Assembly: GCA_964550535.1 (NCBI GenBank)
Contig: CAZJZQ010000034.1
Location: 1-26,895, forward strand
Length of the DNA stretch: 26,895 bases
From: UBA7672 sp964550535
Lineage (GTDB): Bacteria > Pseudomonadota > Alphaproteobacteria > Caulobacterales > Hyphomonadaceae
Direction of reading: 5' to 3'
Position 1 is the first letter of the stretch, and each line of letters starts with the position of its first letter. The translations under genes and the position numbers were made by a program. The notes beneath the pieces were generated by a model. That model searched no databases, had not been told where the DNA came from, and saw only the letters and a list, made by a program, of their open reading frames with translations. Positions 1-6,920 of the stretch are shown here, piece by piece.

Positions 1-327
1 GTCGTTGCAGACGATGACGCATTCGCGGCCCGACACGCGGCCGATGCCGGTGATGACGCCGGCCGCCGGGGCCTCGCCGTCATACATGCCCTCCGCCGCC
101 AGCGGCGACAGTTCCAGAAAAGCCGAGCCGGGATCGAGCAGGTGCTCCACCCGTTCGCGCGGGAGCAGCTTGCCGCGCGACGTATGCCGCACCCGCGAAG
201 GCTCCGGCCCGCCCAGCGCGGCGGCGGCTGTCTTCTCCCGCAACTGGCTCACCAGCCGGGCCATCGCCGCAGCGTTGCCTTGAAAGCGCTCCGATGAAGG
301 ACTTACTTGAGAACTAAGTCTGGCCAT
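1..327 (-). CDS. mccB: Methylcrotonyl-CoA carboxylase beta (carboxyltransferase) subunit, 5' part only
   Basis: The first 109 codons are present; the rest lies beyond the left edge. The family transfers the carboxyl group from biotin to 3-methylcrotonyl-CoA in leucine breakdown, working with a biotin-carrying alpha subunit in the cytoplasm. The visible N-terminus has the typical order for MccB: an SERFQGNAAAM stretch, then RHTSRGKLLPRERVEHLLDP, then SPLAAEGMYDGE and GRVSGRECVIVCND, which leads into the carboxyltransferase fold. Propionyl-CoA carboxylase beta subunits begin differently, so MccB is preferred, but another acyl-CoA carboxylase cannot be excluded from this piece. The ATG at 327 has an AGGG about nine bases upstream. 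It is divergent from the patatin gene. Confidence 0.85.
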   Translation of the reverse strand, partial: MARLSSQVSPSSERFQGNAAAMARLVSQLREKTAAAALGGPEPSRVRHTSRGKLLPRERVEHLLDPGSAFLELSPLAAEGMYDGEAPAAGVITGIGRVSGRECVIVCND

Positions 328-482
328 TAGGTGTCGCCCTGCCGATTCATGGCATTAGCGGATGGCGGACGGGCGATGGCAAGCGGAGTATGGATCGGAG
401 CCGTGCCTCTCTCACGTTTCATTCAGGGATTTGGGATATATCGGTTACTGGAGCGGGAAACCCGTCACTCCTGGGCCTCGGC

Positions 483-2276
483 ATGGCTTTGAAACTCAAG
501 ACAAGAAACGAGCCGCCAGCGCCCCTCACGCCGACGCTGAAGGCCGTGCCGTTCCTGCGCGACGCTCCGGCGAAGGCGCTGAAGCAGGCCGAGGCGGGCA
601 TCCGCAATTTCTGCCTGCCCGCCGGCTGGAAGCTGTTCGAGATCGGCGAACCCTCCGACACGATCTATTTCGTCATCTCCGGCTCGCTGGGCGCCTTCCG
701 CATGGGAGCGGACAACAAGCTGGAGCTGATGGGCCACATCCGCGCCGGGGAGCCCGTGGGCGAGATGTCGATGATCGCGGGAGAGCCGCACGAGCACGCG
801 GTGTACGCCCTGCGCGATACGGAGCTGATCGCCATGTCGCGGCCGGGCTTCATGGAACTGGTGCGGTCGGACCCGGTAATCCTGGAGCGGCTGACGCGCG
901 TCATCATGGTGCGGATGCGGCAGACGCGGAAGAAGTCGCCGCGGGCCGAGCCGCGTGTGTTCGGGCTGGTCGCGACCTCGCCCACCATCGACCTGCGCCT
1001 GCGGGCGCGAACGCTGGCCTCGGCGCTGAAGGCGATGGGGCTGCGGGTTGCTGTGGCGGGCGAAGAGGCCGCCGGGATGCCGGTGGGCTATTTCGACGAG
1101 TTGGAAGCGCGCAATGACATTGTGCTTCTGGTCGCGCAGATTGGCGATACGCCATGGTTCCGGCTGACGCAGAGACAATGCGACCGCCTGTGGCTGTTCG
1201 CACGGGCGGATGCGCGGCCTTCGATACCGCTGTTCCCGGAGGATATCTCGCCGGTGCACCAGTTCCGGCTGGTGGACGTGGTGCTGCTGCATCATCACGG
1301 CGAGCGGCAGGCTGCGGAACCTGCGGAATGGCGGGCGGCGGCGCAGTCGGCGCGGCTGTTCCACTGGCGCGCGATGGATGACGGCGATTGCAGGCGGTTG
1401 GCGCGGGTGATCTCCGGCCGGTCGGTCGGGCTGGTGATGTCGGGCGGCGGGGCGCGGGCGTATGCGCATATCGGCGCGATCCGCGCGCTGCGCGAAGCCA
1501 ACTGCCCCATAGATTTTGTCGGCGGCGCCTCGATGGGCGCGATCATCGGCGCGGGCGTGGCGCTGGGCTGGCCGGACGAAGAGATCGACCGCCGCATCCG
1601 CAAGGCGTTCGTGGAGAGCAATCCCTTGTCCGACTACCGGCTGCCCGTCGTGGCGCTGGTGAAGGGGCACAAGGTGGATGCGCGGTTGCAGGAGCATTTC
1701 GGCGACCAGTGCATCGAGGACATGACGCTGCCTTTCTTCGCAGTGTCCACCAACCTCACGCAGGGCGCCTTCCGGGTGCATACGGAGGGGCTGCTGCGCG
1801 ATGCGTTGCGGGCGACCATCGCGCTGCCGGGCATTCTCCCGCCTATCGTCGCGGAGAACCAGGTGCTGGTGGATGGCGCGGTGCTGAACAACTTCCCGGT
1901 GGACGTGATGCGCGACATGCATCGCGGCCGCATCATCGGCGTCGACGTGGCGCAGGCGCCGGAAGGGTTGTCCGCGGAGGAATTCCTGAACCCGCCGGGC
2001 TTCTTTGGCTGGACGGCGAGGAAGGGCTTCTCGTCCCCGCCGCCCATCGCCAACCTGCTGATGCGCGCGGCGACGGTGAGCGTGAACCCCAACATGCACC
2101 GCGACCTGACGGACCTGCTCGTCATTCCGGAGCTGGAAGGCATCGAGTTGCGCGACTGGAAGGACTATGAGCCCGCCGTCGAAGAGGGCCGCCGCTCCAT
2201 GCAGGAAGCCCTCGCCAACCTGAAAGGCCCGCTGGCCGCGATCATCAAGGGCGCGAACGCGGCTTTGGTGGATTGA
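483..2276 (+). CDS. Cyclic-nucleotide-binding-domain/patatin-like phospholipase (NTE-type)
   Basis: Predicted serine esterase/lysophospholipase of 597 residues with the layout of bacterial neuropathy-target-esterase-like proteins. A cNMP-binding-like domain lies at about residues 30-130, a linker domain at 155-310, and a patatin domain at 315-540. The patatin domain shows the glycine-rich oxyanion segment SGGGARAYAHIG (320-331), nucleophile elbow GASMG with Ser350, and the catalytic-dyad Asp464 in DGA. In the regulatory domain the GE of the phosphate-binding cassette is present (Gly93-Glu94), but the usual arginine after the proline is His103, so cyclic nucleotide binding is doubtful. I start at ATG 483. 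The frame is open back to an ATG at 390, but those 31 extra residues look non-coding and the GGAG there sits only one base from the ATG. There is no signal peptide. Substrate unknown. Confidence 0.85.
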   Translation: MALKLKTRNEPPAPLTPTLKAVPFLRDAPAKALKQAEAGIRNFCLPAGWKLFEIGEPSDTIYFVISGSLGAFRMGADNKLELMGHIRAGEPVGEMSMIAGEPHEHAVYALRDTELIAMSRPGFMELVRSDPVILERLTRVIMVRMRQTRKKSPRAEPRVFGLVATSPTIDLRLRARTLASALKAMGLRVAVAGEEAAGMPVGYFDELEARNDIVLLVAQIGDTPWFRLTQRQCDRLWLFARADARPSIPLFPEDISPVHQFRLVDVVLLHHHGERQAAEPAEWRAAAQSARLFHWRAMDDGDCRRLARVISGRSVGLVMSGGGARAYAHIGAIRALREANCPIDFVGGASMGAIIGAGVALGWPDEEIDRRIRKAFVESNPLSDYRLPVVALVKGHKVDARLQEHFGDQCIEDMTLPFFAVSTNLTQGAFRVHTEGLLRDALRATIALPGILPPIVAENQVLVDGAVLNNFPVDVMRDMHRGRIIGVDVAQAPEGLSAEEFLNPPGFFGWTARKGFSSPPPIANLLMRAATVSVNPNMHRDLTDLLVIPELEGIELRDWKDYEPAVEEGRRSMQEALANLKGPLAAIIKGANAALVD

Positions 2277-2392
2277 GCGTCTCGACGGTCGGGCGTCGCT
2301 TCCTCGTCGTTGTCCGCCTCGAACAGCGAACCATTGTACGCGCGCGGGACGGGATCGTTCGCGGCGGCGGACGGCTTAATATATCCGAGGCG
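2277..2392. other. Intergenic gap between convergent patatin gene and holC
   Basis: This 116-bp stretch separates the 3' ends of two convergent genes. I see no hairpin with a T-run, so no intrinsic terminator is evident for either gene. On the minus strand the holC frame stays open beyond its stop through this gap and reads as protein-like sequence (see findings), but it has no ATG, GTG or TTG start. Confidence 0.5.
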
Positions 2393-2860
2393 CTATTGCG
2401 CGGCGCCTGCGGGCTTTGCGGTCATTTCGCGCCAGCCGCCGCCGGGGTCTTGCTGGAAATAGCGCGCGGCGGCGCCGGCGTCCGTCGCGGCCTTGTACTG
2501 GCGGCGCGCGATGGCGCGGGTTTCCTCGTCACCGCCGTCGAACACCACCATGCAGCGGTCGAACAGACCGGGCGGCGCGTCAGAGCCATCGAGCAGCAAA
2601 GCCACCTTCGCGCCGTTCACCGCATCGGCGGTGCGCGACAACAGGATGGGTTGCTTCGCCGCGTTACGGCCCGCGCGGCCGTGCGGCAGGAAGCTCTCAT
2701 CACGCCAGGTCCACAGGAAGGTGTCGAGCCGCGCGAGGGTGTCGTCCTTGCCGACGACAACCACGCGCCACTTCCGCTCCAGACACTTGTCCAGCAGCGG
2801 GCCGACGGCAGCGTCCAGCGTGGTGTGTTCGATGTGATAGAACCACCACTCCGAAGCCAT
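2393..2860 (-). CDS. holC: DNA polymerase III chi subunit
   Basis: Encodes 155 residues beginning MASEWWFYHIEHTTLD, with the family's pattern: a short beta strand, then LLDKCLERKWRVVVVG, then the FLWTWRDESFLPHG region and the GLFDRCMVVFDGG strand. Chi is part of the clamp-loader complex and links it to single-stranded-DNA-binding protein. The start at 2860 is chosen because it lies five bases past the pepA stop and has a GAGGA about nine bases upstream, inside the pepA end; the longer open frame upstream is just pepA sequence read out of frame. It is co-transcribed with pepA, the same pairing as in Escherichia coli. The length is close to the roughly 150 residues usual for the family. Confidence 0.9.
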   Translation of the reverse strand: MASEWWFYHIEHTTLDAAVGPLLDKCLERKWRVVVVGKDDTLARLDTFLWTWRDESFLPHGRAGRNAAKQPILLSRTADAVNGAKVALLLDGSDAPPGLFDRCMVVFDGGDEETRAIARRQYKAATDAGAAARYFQQDPGGGWREMTAKPAGAAQ

Positions 2861-2865
2861 TGCGC

Positions 2866-4338
2866 CTAGTCCTCGTAATTGTCGGCGATCAGCCGGTCGA
2901 GCAGGCGCACGCCCCAGCCTGTCGCCCAGGTGGGCTCCAGCGGGTTGTCGTTGGACGGCTTCCACGCCGTGCCCGCGATATCGAGGTGCGCCCAGGCGCG
3001 GCCGTCATCCACGAAGCGTTGCAGGAATTGCGCGGCGGTGATCGAACCGCCAGCGGGTCCGCCGATATTTTTCATGTCGGCGACTTCGCTGTCGATCAGC
3101 TTGTCGTAGCCGGGGCCGAGCGGCAGGCGCCACACGGGTTCGCCCTCAGCCTTGCCCGCGGCGGCGAGTTTCCCGGACAGGTCGTCATTGTTCGAGAACA
3201 GGCCCGCGTGTTCATGGCCGAGCGAGGTGATGATCGCGCCGGTCAGAGTGGCGAGATCGACCATCAGCTTCGGATTGAACTTCTTCTGCGCGTACCAGAG
3301 CACGTCGACGAGAACGAGGCGGCCCTCGGCGTCGGTGTTCTGGATTTCGATGGTCTTGCCGGCCGCGGCTTTCACGATGTCGCCGGGACGTTGGGCCTTG
3401 CTGTCGGGCATGTTCTCGACAAGGCCGACGAGGCCGACGACGTTTGCTTTCGCCTTGCGCTTGGCCAGTGAGAGCATGGCGCCCACGACGGCCGCGGAAC
3501 CGCCCATGTCGCCCTTCATGTCCTGCATGCCGAGGCCGGGCTTCAGGGAGATGCCGCCCGTGTCGAACGTCACGCCCTTGCCGATGAAGGCGACGGGCGC
3601 GGCTTTCTTGTCCTTCGAGCCGTTCCAGCGCAACACGCAGAGGCGCGAGCCATGCTCGCTGCCCAGACCGACGCCGAGCAGCGAGTGCATGCCCAGCTTC
3701 GCCATGGCGGGAACGTCGAGAATATCGACTTCCAGCCCCAGCTCTTGCAGTTCGGCGATGCGCGCGGCGTAGCTTTCCGGGTGCAGCACGTTCGGCGGTT
3801 CAGAGACGAGATCGCGCGCCATCTCCACACCCTCGGCCTTCGCGGCCAGCGGCGCGAAGTCGGAGCGGGCGCCCGCCGCCGAGTCGGTGACGACGGACAC
3901 GGAGGTCAGCGTCGGCTTGCGCTCGGCCTTGAGGTTCAGGCGGTAGGTGTCGAAACGGTAACCCGCAAGACGCGCGCCGAGCGCGAGCTGGGCGGCGACG
4001 GCGCGATCCGGCGGACCGGCGATCGACAGCGACTTGGCGCCGGTGGTGAGCAGGCGCTTCACCAGCCCGGCCGCGAGCTTCTGCCAGCCGAGATCGTTGA
4101 CCGAGGCGGCCTTGCCCGCGCCCGCGAGCAGCACGCGCGGGGCGTCGCTCCATTCCGGCGCGAGGATCTCGATCACCTGTCCCGCGGAGCCCTTGAAGCG
4201 TCCGGCGTCCATGGCGCGACGAAACGCCGCCTGGGCCTGCGCGTCCACGCCCGGCCCGAACTCGACGCCCTTGGCGCCCTCGTAGGCGATATAGGCGACA
4301 GCATCACCTGACGGCTCAGCTGAAAACTTGATCTGCAT
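2866..4338 (-). CDS. pepA: Cytosol (leucyl) aminopeptidase, M17 family
   Basis: A 490-residue dinuclear-metal aminopeptidase that removes N-terminal residues from peptides in the cytoplasm; some members also bind DNA. The C-terminal catalytic domain is complete. Metal and catalytic residues are Lys254, Asp259, Lys266, Asp277, Asp336, Glu338 and Arg340. The family signature NTDAEGRL is at 334-341. Each lines up with the E. coli PepA residue sixteen positions higher. The N-terminal domain carries the GARLAGYRFDTY segment (121-132) typical of the family. It is first in the pepA-holC pair and divergent from lptF, an arrangement also known in gammaproteobacteria. A fragment of a second, different M17 gene occurs at 10953-11060. 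Confidence 0.96.
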   Translation of the reverse strand: MQIKFSAEPSGDAVAYIAYEGAKGVEFGPGVDAQAQAAFRRAMDAGRFKGSAGQVIEILAPEWSDAPRVLLAGAGKAASVNDLGWQKLAAGLVKRLLTTGAKSLSIAGPPDRAVAAQLALGARLAGYRFDTYRLNLKAERKPTLTSVSVVTDSAAGARSDFAPLAAKAEGVEMARDLVSEPPNVLHPESYAARIAELQELGLEVDILDVPAMAKLGMHSLLGVGLGSEHGSRLCVLRWNGSKDKKAAPVAFIGKGVTFDTGGISLKPGLGMQDMKGDMGGSAAVVGAMLSLAKRKAKANVVGLVGLVENMPDSKAQRPGDIVKAAAGKTIEIQNTDAEGRLVLVDVLWYAQKKFNPKLMVDLATLTGAIITSLGHEHAGLFSNNDDLSGKLAAAGKAEGEPVWRLPLGPGYDKLIDSEVADMKNIGGPAGGSITAAQFLQRFVDDGRAWAHLDIAGTAWKPSNDNPLEPTWATGWGVRLLDRLIADNYED

Positions 4339-4352
4339 GGGAGATTTCCAGT

Positions 4353-4400
4353 CTAGCGGCTCTACACATCATCATCGACGAATGCCCCGGACGCCGCTAG
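4353..4400. promoter_or_regulatory. Inverted repeat in the pepA/lptF divergent promoter region
   Basis: CTAGCGGC at 4353-4360 is matched by its exact reverse complement GCCGCTAG at 4393-4400, with 32 bases between. It sits centrally in the 106-bp gap between divergent pepA and lptF, so it could be an operator or the footprint of a dimeric regulator. No clear -35/-10 pair is visible on either strand. Function is inferred from position only. Confidence 0.3.
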
Positions 4401-4444
4401 CACTGGCCGGAAACCGGGTTTGGCGTCGGCGCCCAGGGTTATAA

Positions 4445-5587
4445 ATGTCAGGGTTTCAGCGGTATCTCTTTCGGAACGTGTTGAGAACCCTCGTGGCGAT
4501 CACGGGCGGTCTTGGCCTGATTGCGCTGCTGACACAGGGACTAAACCAGATCGACATCATCGTCGAGAACCGCCAGTCGATGCTGGTTTACCTACAGGTG
4601 TCCATTCTGGCGACGCCCCGCCTGATCTCCCTGCTCCTGCCGATCGCCCTGTTCATCGCCGCCGTGGGAGCGCTGAACGTCGCCCACCGGGAAAACGAGA
4701 TCGTGGTGGCCCAGGCGGCCGGCATGTCGAACTGGCAGATCGCCTCGCCCGTGTTGCGCCTCGCGGTGATCGCCAGCCTGATCCATCTGGGCCTGAACCT
4801 GTGGATACAGCCTGCCGCCCTGCGGGAGCTGCGCGAATCGATCACCGCCGTCTCCACGGACATTGCGTCCTCCCTCGTGAGGGAGGGGACGTACATGACC
4901 AGCGCGGACGGTCTTACCACCTACGCCCACACCATCGACGGGCCGCAGATGTTCGACCTGCTGGTGGCGGACGCCCGCAACCCGGAGCAGACGGTCACCT
5001 ACATCGCCAAGTCGGGCTACATCACCCAGATGGAAGGCGCGCCGGTCATCATCATGCGCGACGGCCACGTGCAGCAGCTCACCGAGAATGGCGGGCTGGA
5101 GATCCTGCGGTTCGAGCAGTCGCCCTTCGACCTCGCGCCGTTCACCAGCGACCAGCGGGCGATCATCCTGAAGGAGCCGGACCGGTATCTGCCGGAATTG
5201 TTCTATCCGGACATGACCAACTTCTTCGACAATCAGAACGCCGACCGTTTCCTCGCCGAAGGGCATTCGCGGATCGCCGCGCCGCTGCTGAACTTCGCGA
5301 TGGCGCTGTTGGCGATCTACGCCGTGCTGGGCGGGGATTTCAGCCGCCGGGGATATGCGCAGCGCATCGCCATTGCGTCGGGCGTCGCGCTGACCGTGCG
5401 CCTGCTGGCCTTTGGCGCCGTTTCCGCAGCCGAGGATGATCCCGGCCTGAACTATGTGCAGTATGTCCTGCCGCTCGCGATCATCACGGTTATCTCGATG
5501 ATGTTCTTCGTCATCCCCGGGCGCATCCGGCGCAGGAAAGCCCGCGCCCAGCAAGGCGGCGGCGTGCGGTTCGGGATGGCGCGATAA
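4445..5587 (+). CDS. lptF: LPS export ABC transporter permease LptF
   Basis: A 380-residue inner-membrane permease of the LptB2FG transporter, which extracts LPS from the inner membrane and pushes it onto the Lpt bridge. Hydrophobic segments follow the family pattern: one near residues 12-35, a second around 58-78, a third around 98-118, a periplasmic beta-jellyroll region in the middle, and three more in the last 120 residues. The coupling region includes ENEIVVAQAAGMSNWQIA, characteristic of LptF/LptG. The ATG at 4445 has AGGG about six bases upstream. Its stop (TAA, 5585-5587) overlaps the lptG ATG by one base, implying translational coupling. It is less likely to be LptG because LptG follows directly. 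Confidence 0.93.
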   Translation: MSGFQRYLFRNVLRTLVAITGGLGLIALLTQGLNQIDIIVENRQSMLVYLQVSILATPRLISLLLPIALFIAAVGALNVAHRENEIVVAQAAGMSNWQIASPVLRLAVIASLIHLGLNLWIQPAALRELRESITAVSTDIASSLVREGTYMTSADGLTTYAHTIDGPQMFDLLVADARNPEQTVTYIAKSGYITQMEGAPVIIMRDGHVQQLTENGGLEILRFEQSPFDLAPFTSDQRAIILKEPDRYLPELFYPDMTNFFDNQNADRFLAEGHSRIAAPLLNFAMALLAIYAVLGGDFSRRGYAQRIAIASGVALTVRLLAFGAVSAAEDDPGLNYVQYVLPLAIITVISMMFFVIPGRIRRRKARAQQGGGVRFGMAR

Positions 5588-6748
5588 TGCTGACAGGCCG
5601 CATCCAACGCTATGTCCTGCGCGAAGCGGCCATGTCGCTGCTGCTGACGTTTGGCGTCATCATCATGGCTATCCTGCTGATCGACGTGGTCGAGCAGATG
5701 CGCACCATCGGCAGCCGCACGGCCATAGGCCTGGACACGGCGATCCAGCTGACCCTGCTGCGCACGCCTGCTCTCGTGATGGATACATTGCCGTTCGCGA
5801 TGCTGATCGGCGCCATCCTGACATTCGCGCAGCTGAACCGGCGCAGCGAGATTCCGGTGATCCGGGCGGCCGGCCTGTCGGCTTGGCGGTTCCTGTCGCC
5901 AGCCATGTTCCTCGCCTTCGTGCTGGGCGTGGTGATGGTGGCGGTGGTCGAGCCGCTGGCCGCCAGCCTCAACGAAGAGTTCCGCAACCGGCGCGACCAG
6001 CTGGTCAATCCGTCCCGCGCGGCGGCGATGGAGGGCGGCTCCGGCATCTGGCTGAGCCAGGGCGATGTGAACGCGGCGACAGGGGACGGCGGCACGGCGG
6101 GATCGTTCAACGTCGAGGGCCAGGCCATCATCCACGCCAGCCGCGTCGTGGGCCGCGCCGAGGCGCTGGAGGATGTCACCTTCTATTACTTCCGCCCGGG
6201 CCCCGGCGGACGGGAGTTCACCCACCGGATCGACGCTGGCCGGGCGCGGCTGCTGCAAGGCTTCTGGCAGCTNNNNNNNNNNGCTCGACGGCGGGGTGAT
6301 CGAGAACCGGACGTCCGGAGAAATTTTCCGGCAGGACTCGCTGGCCTTGCCCACCAATCTGGCGGCGGACCGGCTGCTGTCGCGATTCGCGTCGTCCAAG
6401 ACCATTCCGTTCTGGGACCTGCCGTCCTTCATCCAGCAGAATCGCGCGGCGGGGATGGAGGTGGACGCCTACGTCCTGAAATTCCACACCCTGCTTGCGA
6501 TCCCCGCCATGATGGTGGCGATGACGCTGATCGGCGCGGTCGTCTGCCTGCGGATGGCCCGGTCGGGGGGCCTCACAAAGCTGATTGGCGCGAGCGCCGC
6601 GGCGGGGTTCATCCTGTTCTTCTTCACCCGGATCGCGGCCAGCATGTCCGCCTCCGGAGCGGTTTCCCCCGAGGCCGCCGCCTGGTGCCCGCCGCTGCTG
6701 GCTCTTTTCTCCGTGCTGACCGTCCTGTCCCATGTCGAGGACGGCTGA
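5587..6748 (+). CDS. lptG: LPS export ABC transporter permease LptG (interrupted by assembly gap)
   Basis: Partner permease of LptF. The N-terminal part reads continuously from ATG 5587 through three hydrophobic segments and the coupling region RRSEIPVIRAAGLSAWRFLS, into the periplasmic domain ending at FWQL. Ten N follow at 6273-6282. The reading frame resumes at 6284 in another frame with LDGGVIENRTSGEIF, continues through the last membrane segments and stops at 6746-6748. Both halves are LptG, so the frame change comes from the arbitrary gap length; the true missing length must be a multiple of three. The gene overlaps lptF by one base. Upstream of lptD, 172 bases contain no other gene. 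Confidence 0.9.
6273..6282. other. Assembly gap (10 N) inside lptG
   Basis: Ten unknown bases. Coding frames on the two sides differ, but both encode adjacent parts of LptG, so this is a scaffold gap of unknown real length, not a frameshift mutation. Confidence 0.95.
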
Positions 6749-6920
6749 GAAGCCCGCCCACATGGCGGTTCCGTCATTTTAGGCCGGATTGGCGGGATAT
6801 TTTTGCCTGTGGTCCGGGCAGTTCCGCTGGCTCCCGCACTGGACGCCCCGCGAGGCTTTGCGTATCGATCAGCAGGCTGGGAGCCCGCCGACAAGTTGTG
6901 ACGTGAGGGGAGAGTAACTG

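Noticed and set aside
465..2099. 544-codon minus-strand frame opposite the patatin gene
   Set aside because: Shadow of a gene with clear catalytic motifs; arginine/histidine-rich with no family features.
4420..4444. TATAA immediately before the lptF ATG as a -10 element
   Set aside because: No -35 at proper spacing, and it would give a leaderless transcript starting inside lptF; AGGG just upstream fits a normal ribosome-binding site.
5587..6906. LptG as a 439-residue frame-shifted protein reading on past the gap
   Set aside because: The sequence after the N-run in that frame is arginine-rich and unlike LptG; the true C-terminus is in another frame ending at 6748.
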